Position numbers and translations under genes: made by a program. Shown in pieces: positions 1 through 13,242 of a stretch of 64,000 bases of DNA. This DNA is from Phytoseiulus persimilis (lineage: Eukaryota; Arthropoda; Arachnida; Mesostigmata; Phytoseiidae), in assembly GCA_037576195.1 (NCBI GenBank), contig CM075103.1, positions 4,588,001-4,652,000 of the forward strand, given 5' to 3'. The first letter of the stretch is position 1, and each line of letters opens with the position of its first letter. The notes under the pieces were generated by a model. That model searched no databases. It had not been told where the DNA came from and worked only from the letters and a program-made list of their open reading frames with translations.

Positions 1-3000
1 CGCTTCCTTCCTCTCGTCCCGTTGTTTCGCCGAAATATGCGAGGAATCCGAAATCCGTGGAAATTCAAAATGTCCTTATCGGGTTTCCATGGGAAAGGCT
101 CCCGCCACTCCCGAGGCTAGACCTATGAAATACAGCGCACGCAAACCCGAAGAAGCCACGCAGAGTCCGAACTGCCGTGCGGAGCCTCGGGCTCCGAAAT
201 GAATCGCTGCAGAACGTGTCCTGGTCTCGCCTGATCGGGATCAATCGATGAATTCTGCCGTCAAGCCGCTCGCGAGGTCTCCTTGACGAATGGATGTCAT
301 GTCAAGGCATCATTTGTGATCCCCCTACTCGAGCCGGAGCAATAAATATGCGCATTCCTCCAGACGAAGCTCATTATCTCAGTGCCCAAAACATCCAAAT
401 AGGACTCGTTCTTTTCAAAGCGGAGCCTTGGAGAAGGAACCGGCTAATCTGGTCCTATGTAAAGTCGAATCAGCATGGGTCGAGAGAGAGGGCTCTTTCT
501 AGAAGGAACTCCCGAGCCCGAAGCTTGCTTTCATATCTATCAATCGAGGTGGAGAAACCTTGCGTAAAGACGAAAGCGTACGTTGAAAGTCGGAGAGCTA
601 TAGTGATTAGGTATAATGCACGATGGACTGAAACGACCGACGCTCTTTCCTCTACGGCTTCGTTAATCCACAACGCAGGTGAATGACGGCTCGAGCGCCT
701 CGAGCACTGTTTGGATTGTGATTTCAAAACGCGTCTCGGCCACTGCGACCAAGGGCTCAAATAAATTGAATGCTAAAATTTAATCGAATGATGATGCGAG
801 ACAAACCTGGACAGAGGCGCTGTATAGAACAAGGTACGCTCAACCACACTGTTGACAAGGTTGTCGAAGGAAATCGTTCCTGATAACTACGATTGGACAC
901 GGCCTGAAAGATTTCACGCGGATTCGCTCAGGGTAATTCCTGAGAGAAAATGTCCGCGAAAGCTGCAGAAGTTGTCCACGCGAAATATCACCCGTGAGAT
1001 GGCGACGTTTCGGCTTTGTATGAATGCTTGAGTTTACCTTGATTTCTATTTTCTGAGAGAAATCTTTCCGCCGTCATAGTTGTTTCTCATGCCCCACTTT
1101 CGGATCAGATTCCACCGATCGCGAGCCTCTGCTATTAGGGAGAGCGTCCTGCCCTGTGTTTCGTTCACGAATTTTCGACTTGATTTGTGGCGGAATTCCC
1201 TCGAGCTGTCTACAAGACTTCTCCCGAGGGTTTCCCGTGGGACAGCGACAGTGAATTCCGCATTCGGTGATGGAGGTTCAGTTCCGCTCCATAAGGGGGA
1301 TCGATTGGAACCCTTCGAATGTTCGTCCAGTGCTCAAGACCAGATGTTGACACAAATGCTATATGAGTGATCCGAATGCTCCTTTTCAAGGTCAGTCCGA
1401 TGATCCGATGTAGCATCGCCGTAGCTGCATGAAGGTGAGGCCGAGGGACCCCAATCAGCGGACAAAATACGACGCGTGCTCGTACCCAGGAGAATTTGAT
1501 GTGGAGAACGTGACGGGTTCGCGAATTGCCGCAGGAACGATGCTGAGAATAGCGGGATCGGCTCTGAAAAATCTGGAAAAAATAAAAAGGAACAAAGAAA
1601 ATCGCAGGAGAGAGAAAACTCCAACTCTACAGTTAACAATCTAGGTTTATTATTACATCGTATGTATCATTCTATATCAATTGTATCGGTAATAGGTGAT
1701 TTCGTCTCTCCTTAAGTTATGGTACTCGTGAACTGCGAGTCTTAGTTGTTCTCCACACTGGTGTCTTGTGAGCGAAAGGAGTTCTTATGCGATTCGCTCT
1801 CAATCAACCAATGGTCTGTTTACCATAGCAACAGAGCCTCGTCATCGAATACAGTTGTTTGAATAACGAAGACGCATGCGCCAGTCTCAGAAACGAATGT
1901 TCTGTCGAGCTCCACGTCGGAGTCAGCTGGTCAGATTTCCTCCTGATGTCAAAGGTAATCTAACGTCAGTCTGGGAATGGCGCATTTGGCTCGAAAGTCA
2001 CAAAACGGGTTGCCAAGTCGTTGTCACAGAATCTCAGCTCCGAGTTTTGAACCACTGTTGTCATAGGAGAGCAACACTTCCTTCTTCGATATTTCATTCT
2101 ACCGGGTAATGGATCGAGCTAAACTGAATTTGGAGACCTCGATGGTAATGAAGTATTCAGCCGACGTGTCCTCCTTCGCCGCCGCTTCTGACTGTAATCA
2201 CGACCAGATCATTCGTCGCACACCTACATCGTTCACCGATTCGCTCCGTTTCCCTTTTCCGAGGGTCTGGAGTTATTTCCACCCCTTCACAATTCCTCAC
2301 TGGAGGAGAGAAGCAGGATCTTTGAGCCCGTAGAGCGGATCTCGAGGAAATAAGGGCGGCGAAGTTGGATCCGCCGTCACATCTCGACGCGGTTCTCTCT
2401 CACTCGCTCTTTCGGGCGAAACTCTTCTGCCCTCATCTTCTCTACGAGAGAACGACGACGATTCAAGAGACGGAAACCACCGTAATACCGTTGGATACGA
2501 TTGTTCGAAAGAGATCCTAGGATGCCTACGAGAGTGGTTGCAGTAGGGAGTTAGTCGTACTGCATCCGGTTTCATTACTGGCTCAATGCTACGAGGGACT
2601 GAGCACAATGACACTACAAACTGGACTAACGTGGCGCACTAGGCGCTTCCTAAGCCCCGTTTTGGTTGGTGTTTCTTGTTTATCTTTTTTTTTTCCGTTG
2701 TTGAACACATCCATGGCTTTTGAGGCTAAGCTGTGAGAGAGCCCTGCCGCCACAGAACAAAGTTCCACCTCGCCGCCCTCAGGACGTGCGTTTCAGAGCC
2801 TCGAGAAGGCCTGAGGACATCGTTGTCCCGAGGAGGAGGGGACGGACAGGTCGACACGACTCTTCCACCCTGCCTGGTTGGTCGGTGAGATGGTTCCACC
2901 AGATTTCGGTCATCAGTCAATAGAGAGACAGACGGTGATCGTGAACCAAAAACGGTCTTGTTATCAGGTCCACCGGTTGTTCACCGGCAGTCGAATAACG

Positions 3001-6000
3001 AGAGGCGCCTTCTGTTCACGAACCATGACGAGTTCATACTGCTCAGACGACCGACACAGTGCCGCAGTGAAACCCTGCACACTATCAGCACCGCTCATGA
3101 AATGGATGTAGCATGCGATCAGCTGGGTGGATCGGCATCACCGGGAAGGTGGGCAAAAAGATTAATGCATAGCTCGGTGAATGCATACGCGGCTGGAAAT
3201 CGGATCAGAACATCCAGTAGAAAAGTTGGTTGGACGGGGCTATCGTCGCTCGAGCACAACGGAACTCGGATAGCTTTGCTCCGGCTGTGCAACGGGGTTA
3301 CTACGGGGGTGGGCGCAGAGCGTTTACGCGCTACGGATATTGTCGGCTAGGAGAAGTGTTCTGGGTTTTCCTCTGTTTCCGAACTGGGGAAGAGGATATT
3401 GAACCGCTGCTCGGTACCCGCTCAGTCAACGGCGAGTCCGGCTACGAAGGACCGTTCCGAGGAGTTTCGGCCGATCATCTCAACTTTCTGTTCTGGTTGA
3501 AAGTTTCTGTTGTCGCTGAATTTTCCCCGGGAATCCGCGCATCCCGCTGCGCCTAACGTTTCACTGGATTGTGTGTTCTTTTCTGAAGCCTCACAGAAGG
3601 TCCAGTTGAGATGATCCGTTAGGGGTTGCACGAAATCCTGTTGACGTGTCGGGCTTCGTGTATGCTAACGTCGAAGAATTTAGATCACGAACTGTCAGTC
3701 AAAGAATTTTCAACAAACTTCAGCCAAACTACTTTACATCCGACGGGATCGAACCACCAAAACAAGCTCGCTTAGACTCAACTTTCGAGAAATACTTCCG
3801 GAGTCGTAATCTTTGTTGTTCTATGCTGTCTTCGTTGAAAACGTTTGGTTTCCTCAATTTTTCTTGTATATCGTAGGTGCTTTCCAGGGACTTTCGTCCA
3901 GCTTTGCAGAGCCGGAACGAGTCTGCTCTTCAATAGCGTATCTTTTTCAGTCTCCACCGCTGAAAATTCCGTCCGACGGGCTCCCTGGCCTCACCATCAG
4001 GGTATTGGAGCAGGCCAGACTCGAAGCGAATCTGCAGTGTCCGCGACCGACGAATCTCGGAGCTCGGCGTTCGTAGAAGCTAGAAAAATAATATCTGTCG
4101 ATTCCTTCTCAATTCATCCTTAGGGGAGAGAGCTCGCGAATCCAGACAAGGTAGTTGGTTTTTGTAGTTTCCTTTCCGAAGCCAAAGGTGTCTGAGGTCA
4201 CGACTCCACGTAGAATGTAAAGTGGTTCTTAGCATGTGACGCCTCACGAACAGCGGCATCGTGCCGTTTTGGCAACGCAATACAGCGAGATTTTCCTCGG
4301 GAAACGCCGAGGTGTTTCATCCGAATATCCCGAGCTCCGCCCGAGAAGCGCCACGAGCTCTTAACTATTCTACTCCACCTTCTTGACTCATATCACGTTG
4401 ACTTTTCCAGTTAATCGGAACCTACTAATTATATTAGCTCGGGGTTTAGAACCCTGCGAGAGATTTCACGGCCGGGTTTCTCAACCCGGACGCTAGGAGC
4501 TTTGATCTTTGCTGGATCTTCAAACTACGTCAATATCGGATCATTTTCCGGATCATTTTCAGAACGTTTTCATGTGATCGATCGCTCATTGGGGTGCAAT
4601 CCCGTCGATTCAGGAAGTAACGAACGGACTCTCAGATTTGAATTCGGATCGGGAGGATCGTTCAAGTTAATTTTCGAGACAGTTCGAAAGCTGGCGAGGA
4701 CACAAGTGGGCTAGTTTCGGCGATTTGAGAAAACTGAAGAATTCAAAGCAGGGAAAGGTGAGGCACAAGCCGGAGTCGGCCACATTCCAAGCCGTGGTTC
4801 GAGCGAGGGATGCGGCGTATCTTGTTATCAGGACTGAATGATTTAGATGGAGCTTTGGGCTCTGAAAAGCTCAAAGCTACTCGACAGAAATGCTGCGTGC
4901 CGCAAACATCCTCTCCCGAGGGAGATAACGTTGCACAGGATTCTGAAGACCTTTTTCATGCTCGTTATGCTGTCCTGGCTAAGCGAGCTGAGTTTCCCCA
5001 AGTTTGGAGGCCCGTCAACGCTCTGACCAGGCTGTCGTTGGTTGTCGTCGTTGTTGTTCTTATTCCTCGTGTTCACGTAAGGCGATTGTGTACGTTGTGG
5101 TGATGAGGGTCGCTGTCGAATCGTGGATTCTAAACGATGTCGTTTCGGAGTCGTCGTAAGTATTCTCTTGTAACTAACTGCTTCAATAGTCGATAATACT
5201 CTGAGGCTTGTTGTGTTACACTACAGGGCCGAGCTCGCGATCGGAGCTAGCGCAGCCTTCGCTATGCCAGTGTTTTGCACGTTCACAACGAAAGCGAATC
5301 AGGGCGAGCATGTGCTCTCTTCCCCTGTTCTCGTCGCAATTCTATGTTTCGACTTTCGGTCAAGCAGTTCAACTCGTAATGATTGCCTGAGACAGACGAA
5401 AATCGACCGTGTGTCGCTCTCGACCATTGGGAAGGAGGCGGTCGGCGCCCCACCCCGAGATGCTGCGCAGGGTCACGTGAGGAGTAACTCAACAAAAATA
5501 ACGGCGCCGTCGATGTTGCGATCGTGATTCACGACGGTTTCCTCAGGCTGACTTCGGGAAATTTTCCGGCATCGAGACAGAAAAAAATGGTGGATTGAAG
5601 AATTTAACTTCAATCGGCTCTTTGGGCCAGAGTGTTTCCCTCGTCCTTGTCGAATGTTCGGGAGCATTGAATCTGCCTCATGTTTTTGATGTCGCTGTGA
5701 TCAGACGCGAGAGTAATCTGCTCCCTTGTTTTGACACTTGGGTGTGTACGAAGCCCGCGGTGCACGTCGGAGCGGCACCGCAGGGATGACGGTCTGTGTT
5801 CGGTGTCACCTCTCACAGGTGACTGTTGTCACAGCGAGATTGAATGTTTCGCAGGAAGTCGCCGCTCGTGCGACAGCATCTCGTGCAAATTAGCTCTTGC
5901 TGGGGGCACGCGCTCGGTCGACGCGGGTCTTGCGCAATCCGCACGTGTTCAACGTACGGTTAGTCTGTCTACGGGAGAAACGAGTCCTTCTAAGATCACT

Positions 6001-7860
6001 GTCCCTCAACTCTCCTGACATCTACCTGCTGTCTGACTCTAGATCGTGGTATGTCCAGTGGTAACAGTTGTACCTGGATGTGTGACGAGCTGCTTGGATG
6101 TATTTCGAGCGAGCTCTTGCCATATCAGGGGGCGCACTCTCGCGATTCACAGGGTCGAATGAATAGCCAGGAAATTTTGTGTTCCGCGAACGTGATGGTC
6201 TCCTTAAGTGTGGAGTACCGACTCGTAAGTCATTTTCCCAAATGGAATCTCTTGTTCAGATCTTGAATTCTGTTACGTGTTAGTCGAGCTGTGTAGTGTC
6301 ATCCTGTTCTCCTGGGTTCAGGCGCAGGGTCGATCTCGTTCGTGTTCTAACGGTCTAGTTGACTTTTACCTCGAGACCTTCCGCCCTTCATCGTCGATAT
6401 CTGCATTGGAGTCAGTCATGCAGGGGCCGCTGAACGATAATTCTAATTGGAGAGGGAAGTTCCAGTATTCTCCAAACCGAGGAAAATCCGAGGAGGCTTT
6501 TCCTCTCTTCCTCCTACTACGTCTTATTTTCGACTCGTCGTTCAGGCCGAGGAGGGCTCCTGTCTATGAGCGTACGCAGTTTATCTTTCCAGAGCACAAG
6601 ATACCTTGAGACAAACTCGGTCGAGTACAACGATCAAAATGATCGTCGTAGTGAGTAGTCATGGCCTCGTTCTTTCTCGAAGGGCGATTCGTTCCTCCAG
6701 TCGTTGGTGGAGGAATAAGGCATTTGTCCTGAAGAATGAGCACAAAGCTGGGCGCTGACTGACTCCATGCTGTTTTGGGAGTTGGGCTCAGGCTTCAGAG
6801 ATAAAGTTCATCTCTTTGAGTCGTCGCGTTTCTTTCTGGAGAAGGTGTCAGTTAGATGTTGTTATTCGTGATCATCTTCGAGGGGGGGATTTGTCGGAGG
6901 CTAAGTCAGAATCATTTCAAGATCGTATGCTCGTTGGTGTTTGTCACAATGAATCATCAAACGTTGAATTGAGAGAGGGTTCAGAAGATGAAGAGGAAGT
7001 ACATCCGGTATCGGTGAGCCAGCTGTGACGGCTAGAGCTCGAGTTTAAATTGCGCGTTGTGTCGGGCGCCAATGTTTTCGGCCCGGAATTTCCTCCTCCC
7101 CGATCAAACTGCGATGAAGTTTTCGCTTCAGGCGAAAATGTAGCCTGAAAGTAGGCTCCGCGGATTCAGAGAAAACTTTCCGAGCTCGGCGGGAACTCCG
7201 TGGTAGGGAACAGAAAGGAAAGGGTTCATAAGTGAGTGATCTCTCATTGAATAGATTCAGACGTCTCGATTTAGCCTTAGTTGAAGGAGTGAAAGAGGTT
7301 CCGCCATCCAGCAGACGTCAACAGCTGTTGCGCGGTTGCCGCGGATAATCCGGTCGTCTCAGCTCTTCGCGTCGTCGAGTATATTGAATGGTCGGTCGTA
7401 GTTTTTCATAGTCTAGAGATAGTAAGGTAGAAGAGAGACGGTAGAATAGTACCACGTCATCAGAAGATTAGCTTTTGCCGTCAGCGATAAAACCTTAGGT
7501 GACGTTCGTTTTTCGAAGGACTTGATCGAAGGTAGAACAGTCGGCTCGACGGAGAGGACGCGGTGGAAACGAGTATCGATCCGCTGTCGCTGACCTTGCT
7601 GTTGCAAGCAGCAATTCGTAATGTTCAGCAAGCGAGGAGTTCCGCGTCGTCTCTCCGGTTTCCACCCAATCTCAGGGTTGGTACTGTTCTTTCTCGAGAC
7701 TTGATCAAGTATCCTCAGGCGTTTCATTCGAGGATTCGTTACGCGGCCGCTAGCATTTTGAGTTGTGATTCGAACATCGATTCGTTCTGGATGATAGCAA
7801 TACGAAGTTCAACTGTAAGAAGGAGTATTTGTGGTGTCGATAACTGTAGTGGCGGCATTA
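1..7860. other. Block without a recognisable gene (left end)
   Basis: Open frames are short (up to 130 codons), overlap on both strands and show no known family. An AATAAA on the minus strand (1645-1650) lies in a small AT-rich patch at 1640-1700. A T10 run is at 2685-2694. A stretch at 2757-2884 has an acceptor-like edge (GCCGCCACAG) and a donor-like edge (GTGAGA) on the plus strand and would code a very basic peptide; I do not trust it as an exon. The block could be intergenic or intronic. Confidence 0.5.
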
Positions 7861-7907
7861 TCAGAAGTAACACGCTCATATACTATGTATACGTTGCTTG
7901 CTGGCAG

Positions 7908-7915
7908 TATAAATA
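7908..7915 (+). promoter_or_regulatory. TATA-box candidate (TATAAATA)
   Basis: This exact TATAAATA lies 66 bp before an ATG that opens a 93-codon frame at 7981. The usual start-site distance would place transcription initiation near 7937-7945, where the sequence reads cttcatattt. It is a good consensus, but no downstream gene is identified, so its use is uncertain. Confidence 0.3.
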
Positions 7916-7980
7916 GCAGCAGCAACCAACTTCATATTTGCGTTAGGAATCGTTTCTTGGAAAGGTAATGATATCGGACG

Positions 7981-8262
7981 ATGAGTGTGCAAGCTGGAGG
8001 GCTGCTCAAGTCGCTTCGAGAGACTGCTGCGGCGGACCCGATTGTAGGCCAAAGTAAAATCTGGCGTTTCGTTGTCGAGATGTGGTTCCGCATCGGATCA
8101 ACTCGAGGCAGAATGAGATGTTCGTCTCAAGGTGAAAACAGCTCTCAAGAGCAACATAGTCTGAATGTAGGCGGGATCTCATCGGCTGAGATCGAGTTTG
8201 AGGCCACCAACCGCTCGTCCGGATCGAACTTAGCCGGGTCGGAATCAACGGTTTTGCGTTGA
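7981..8262 (+). CDS. Candidate small protein, 93 residues, unknown
   Basis: This is an ATG-started frame behind the TATAAATA at 7908. The product begins MSVQAGGLLKSLRE and is hydrophilic with scattered charged residues. It has no signal peptide, no membrane segment and no family I recognise. The codons are unremarkable, and a frame of similar length runs antisense, so it could be chance. Only the promoter-like spacing favours it. It could also be the first coding exon of a longer gene. Confidence 0.15.
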   Translation: MSVQAGGLLKSLRETAAADPIVGQSKIWRFVVEMWFRIGSTRGRMRCSSQGENSSQEQHSLNVGGISSAEIEFEATNRSSGSNLAGSESTVLR

Positions 8263-11200
8263 TGAACAGACGGCATCTTAACGGTTGGTTGGCCACTGGG
8301 CTGCTGCCAATCGCCAGAAGTGGAAGTCAGAGACCATTTATTGGAGAAGTCCGAATGGGAACACCTGTCCACTAGGACAAACGTATCCTCCTCGGTTGAT
8401 GATCGAACTTGTTTCTAATCCTTACCTTGCTCCCTCGTTCCGAAGACAAACCATTCTCGAGCCGGAGCATCGACTGAACAAACTAATCCGGAGGAACTAA
8501 TCAATAATGAAGCAAAGCTGCGAAGGAGTTACAGAGAAAAGTTTCATCAGAGGCAAGCCAGGGAACGGTCAGGCCAACAGGCTTGCCTCCGAGGCTCAGG
8601 GACGCCAGGACCCCATCGTTAAATTCGTCAGTGATCAGGGTGTAGCCTGCGGAGGGCTTTAAGGTTTGCCCACCGCTCTTTGAGCAACCTCAGGTCCTTC
8701 TCGGGGCTGTCGCTAGGTGATCTCGACAGCGATGTTTGGGTTTCCCTGTCGAACTTTGGTACCGAATGCTTCTGCACTGGGCCTTGGACCACTGTATGCA
8801 TTTGTGCTCGGATCACACGCTGACCAGTGTCGTTAATGCGGCAAGAATCAATGAAGTATGGTTGAACGAGAAGGAAACCGAAGTGTAATTTCGTGTTGTT
8901 TGAAGAGCAGCTCCAATGCAAGTTGTCCGTTGTCGAACAACTGCCGACGTTGGTGATTGAGATATTCGTTTGAGTGTGCGACTGAAGCGTTTCAAGTAGA
9001 AGCTCTGAGCGGTGAACTTGTGTCAAAACAGTTCGAGAGCTGATCGTGTTCGCTGTAGAATTCTCCAATGTCTGTCAGGGCCCGATATCATTATTCGTGA
9101 ATAGTTTTGCGATTGGAAAACTTGTGTCAGAAAACTCAACCATCAAAACTAGTTGTAGTTCGTATCTAGTTCACAACCCTAAAGAGCACTATCACTATTT
9201 GAGGCACCGACGCGGAGATCGGTACGGAGGCGATGGGCGTCAAGAAACGCCCAACTCGAATATTTGTACCTATTTGCCTTTGTAAAATGCCATCAGAAAA
9301 TTCATCTCAAAGTTTCCACAAGAAAGCCACTTTCGGATGATTGGCTAACCCGTAAAATTTCGCTTTTCGATTCGAGGTCAGTCACCACCAGCGGTCGCTG
9401 GTGCCCTCTGTATTGTTGCTTCATGGAGAAGTTTCCTCGGGTCGAGTTCACTGTGAATGCTGCCAATTGTCGTTGTCTCCCAGTCGATGTGGAATCGAAT
9501 CAGTTATCGTGTTGGTTTCTCTCGCTTGCTCTGTTCTTGCTCAGCGAATGCTTGCGAAATCTGCGAATTGTCTCAATGTCTGGCGGTCGTTCTGTTTGTC
9601 TGTTACAGTCATGAGATCCACTGTTACAGAGTTTCACCTCTACGACGAATCTATTCAGCACCTGCAGATTTCTGCTCTGACTGATGCTTCTGCTGCTGCG
9701 TTCAACCGCAATTGGTAAGTCTCGCTTTTGCTTGCTTCGGCATTATTTCTTGCGTTGTTACTTGTTAACGACTCGGCTTCGTTTCTCCTTATGCGCGTTT
9801 GTATTGCACGGAATTTTCTATCCCCATTGTGGTTTTTGTTTCTTTTGGTTCAGGTCATCTTGTTTTGAATTGCATTGATGATTTGAACTTGAACCTGAAT
9901 ACGCTCGGATGATGGTGTTTGTGGTATGTCAGGTTCATCGACGAGGTTCATCGCGTTCATTTTTACCCAGTAAAGTGTTCAGTGGTTCCGTTTTCGTTGT
10001 TTCTCCGAACCATCATCAGATCTCTCTGGATTCGCCGATCCGAGCGGTAACCCTGAGGGAGAAGGGCGTTCTGTGCGACTTCCCGGAGTGACAGCCGACT
10101 CCTGGATCAGAGAGGCATATCGCTCAGGATTGTTAAGAACATCGACGACAGGATATGGTATTCCGGGATGACCAGTCACGAATGCAATTGTGAACCGATG
10201 CAGTCGGACATGCGCCTTCGAGGAGGACACAGATCATTTCTTCCGAACTCTGGTTTCTCTGCTCGAGAATCGAATTCGATACTATTGATTTCGCTTGTCA
10301 CGATCACAAGACAAACTAGAAAACTTCGAGATCGAAATCAGATGCATGCGTTTGAAGCAAAACTCTCTGCAATTGAAGACCTCTTGAAGATTCGACGTTC
10401 CCAGTATGCACATGACGTCCATCTCGATTGGGTGATCGCTCGGATCGGTTTCTATCCCGGATGGTTGTTCTGGTTCTGTTCTGTCTCTCTCAGTGGACAA
10501 AGAAGGAATAGAGATTTGATTCCCTTTCCGGAAACGAAAATGGCTCGTTCCCCATGCTGTTGCTATGGTCGATATTTCCAAGTCATTCTTCAGTTGTCGA
10601 TGTCAAGTGTATTGTTGTTTGTCTTGTTATGGTTGTTCTTGCTCTATAGTTCAAAACGGATGTTGTCCATTCGAGTCGTTTGTCTCATGTGCTCGCCTTA
10701 ACGGTTTTCGTGATTCAGCAGTTCACATCGTACATTTCGCAGTGGATTGATCTGCTGCTTGAATAATCTCAGTCAACAGGCACCATGTCGTAAAAAACAG
10801 CACTGTACAAAAATTGTTTCGTTTCAACTCTATAGATTCAACTATGTAATTAGTTGCTCAATGTTTTTGTGATGGTGGTGGTCGTTATTGTTGTTTGCAC
10901 GCGTATTTTGGAATAGTCCTTAGTATTATTGACAATGATAATCGTCTACGTAATAAATTCGTTGATAATGGCAACAACAACGGTCATCGTAACGGCTGAT
11001 ACAGTGACTGCACTTATAATAATAATAATAATGATAATGGTTGTAACCGGAATCAATAGAAAAGTCGTGTGCTAACTCGCGCACCAAAACATGATCGTTT
11101 GTCTGGGTGGTCAGCGCGTTCGGTAGATGCTCAAAACCGTCCTTGCTGCTCAAGAACGTTACCCATTTCAACCTAGTGAAATTATGTTTGTCATTATCGA

Positions 11201-12161
11201 TGCTCCTGATAGTAGTTGTTCTAGAAATTTGCGGTGGCTCTAAATGTACACATGAGCAACCGAATGTCACACATCATTGGCTGGAGCACGACCCGTGTCA
11301 CGATTGCTCGACGACTATCGGGTCTTCGCTCCGCGTCGTCGCACCAACTACCGCCATAGCGCTGCTCGGTTTTCAGGTGGTGTAGTCTTCGATTCACTCA
11401 GTCGACGTGGGCTCAGCCATCAATCAGTCACGTCGATCGACTGTGAGCGACCTGTCGACGAAAGAGGATGGAACGAAGAGCGCGCAGGAAGACGTCGATT
11501 CGACAAGGCTCGAACGGTTTGCTTAGGCACGAACAAGACTCTTTACGTGTTTCTCTCTGTTGAACTCTTCCCAAGTTCGGTCCATGAAGTTGAAGAAGAG
11601 CGAGGCGGGAAAAAACAGGGCTTGTTGAAATGATGGCAGCTCTTATCCTCTCTTCAGGAGTTGGAGGCGAGAGATCGGGTAGAGGAGAAAGAAGAGGAGG
11701 AGAACAGCGGGTTGTTCCGATTCGATCCTTTCTCGGCCGAGTCATCTTCACTCCTGTATTCCAGCGCCCTCTTCTCAGTCTTCGGTCTCTACCGGACATA
11801 TATGAAGTCCTTGATGGCGACTCGTGGGAATCGTGTGTCGTTTTTCTCGTGTGTTTTCACCTCCGAATTTATGCGGGACCGCGGGTCTCTGTGAGTTCCG
11901 ATTGCTCTGCAATCGTATACGGATGCATCAATTCTTCTCCCTCGCTTATCAGGAGGAGAGGCCGGATAAATTACCGGAATTCGTTTCGCGAAGGATTCGT
12001 CGTTTTTAGTGACGTCCCTCCTTCTTCCTCTCACCACCCTTGTTTCGGAGGATTTCGTCCGGCTTACAAAACTCTCCACTGTCAAAGGTATATCACAACG
12101 CTGCTGAGTTCGAATTGGGCATTGAGAAGTGGGGCCCGCCGACGTATGCGTCCGGGTCGAT
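8263..12161. other. Block without a recognisable gene
   Basis: From about 9000 to 10900 the plus strand is visibly T-rich (many gttt, ttgtt and ttct runs), as introns often are on the sense strand. Frames here include 10168-10701 (177 codons, with a hydrophobic stretch) and 11630-12325 (231 codons); neither resembles a known protein. A short ATA repeat is present at 11016-11038. Confidence 0.45.
11016..11038. repeat. (ATA)n microsatellite
   Basis: About five perfect ATA units are followed by an interrupted copy (atgataat). It lies in a locally AT-rich patch that also holds several gtt/aac triplets. Confidence 0.75.
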
Positions 12162-12259
12162 ATGGGCGGCGACAAACGTTTTCGCGGCGAGAACAGCATG
12201 AGCAGCAGCGTTCGCACCGCCCTGAGCAGCATCACGGGCTCTGCCAGCTCCAGCACAAG
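12162..12259 (+). CDS. Candidate first coding exon, unknown protein
   Basis: The stretch starts ATGGGCGGCGACAAACG and uses almost only G/C-ending codons (GGC, GAC, CGC, AGC, GCC, CTG), unlike the neighbouring DNA. It ends at AAG|GTACCC, a possible donor. It would code about 33 residues, starting MGGDKRF and ending in a Ser/Thr-rich run. No family is recognised and no matching second exon was found. A leucine-rich antisense frame overlaps it. The codon bias is the only positive sign. Confidence 0.2.
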
Positions 12260-12299
12260 GTACCCTTATTTTTCCGAAGGCATCACTTTTGTCATAACT

Positions 12300-12984
12300 G
12301 TTGGCAAGTGATCCGCGTTCGTTGAAAAAACTGTGCGTGGCTGCTTGCCTGCCTGCATGCGTGCCGGCCGGATCTGCGTGCGCGATCGCTTATTCGCTGG
12401 ATCTCTGACTCGCCCGCCTGTCAGCCTGCCCACCTGCCCGAACATCGTCGATCGGACCTTCCATAGGCGCTTCCAGTGGGCAAGCGTTATCTCCCGAATC
12501 GAGGCCAGGAAGGAACCGGAACTTCCAGTGGAACGGATGACGACGAAAGCTTTCGAACGTAAGAGCGGCGACTGTGGTGATCAATGCTATTCCTGACCGC
12601 CATCATTATCATCCTCGTTAAAGCCTCGTCGTTTCCATCATCGGTCGGAGCAGAGTACGACTTCGCGTCAGTACGCATAGATTACGGTAGGAAATCACCG
12701 TCAGTTCCTGTCAGACAGTTCTCCGAATGACGACCGGTCCAGCTTGGCACTGGGTACTAGATCCTCGGCTCTCGAGCCCTTCGGTCGAATCGCTCACTGA
12801 ATCGATCGATTCATGTTGAAGGAGTTTTGTGAGGCGGTTCGACCTGCCAAGGCTCGGCCGTTGGACCCGATCAATCGGAGTGGTTCCGCTTTCATCTCAG
12901 CGTCCGCTGCTTGATGGATTTTATGATCGGTTCATCCGTATCTGGGATTTTTTTCCTTCAGGAATGGAGTAATTCAAGAGAAAT
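12300..12984. other. GC-rich block with four-base-period runs
   Basis: The sequence near 12340-12440 is dominated by tgcctgcctgc and cccgcctgtcagcctgcccacctgcccg runs, which are CpG-containing and promoter-like. No open frame stands out. Confidence 0.4.
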
Positions 12985-13242
12985 TTAGACGTTTTGATAG
13001 AAATCGAGTCGATGGTTGTCTTTGAACGGTCGTTGTAAATATTCATTCCAGAAGGAGATGAAACCCTGGTTAACTCCGCCGCTCATACCGAATAGCTCAA
13101 TTCTTCGCCCGAGGGAAGAATAAAACTTCTGATTTCCGATAGCCCAATGTTCAGTAGAATTTCCAGAAGGATTCGTTCCGGTTCCTCCATGACCCAGAGC
13201 TTGCTTCAGGTCTTCGGGTAAAAAAGTACGATCTTCATGGAG
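12985..13242 (-). CDS. Candidate terminal exon, unknown protein
   Basis: On the minus strand a strong polypyrimidine tract ending CTCACCCAG (acceptor at 13243-13244) is followed by 85 open codons and TAA. The peptide starts LHEDRTFLPEDLKQALG and has an ordinary amino-acid mix without the Ser/Arg/Cys excess of chance frames in this window. I recognise no family. A second acceptor-like site (CTTCTCCCTTCCACAG) lies upstream near 13790, but I could not join a convincing preceding exon in phase. No clear AATAAA follows. Confidence 0.25.
   Translation of the reverse strand, partial: LHEDRTFLPEDLKQALGHGGTGTNPSGNSTEHWAIGNQKFYSSLGRRIELFGMSGGVNQGFISFWNEYLQRPFKDNHRLDFYQNV

Noticed and set aside
8628..9068. 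146-codon minus-strand frame with a protein-like C-terminus
   Set aside because: It begins at TTG. An alternative phase from the same possible acceptor reads equally well, so no frame can be preferred.
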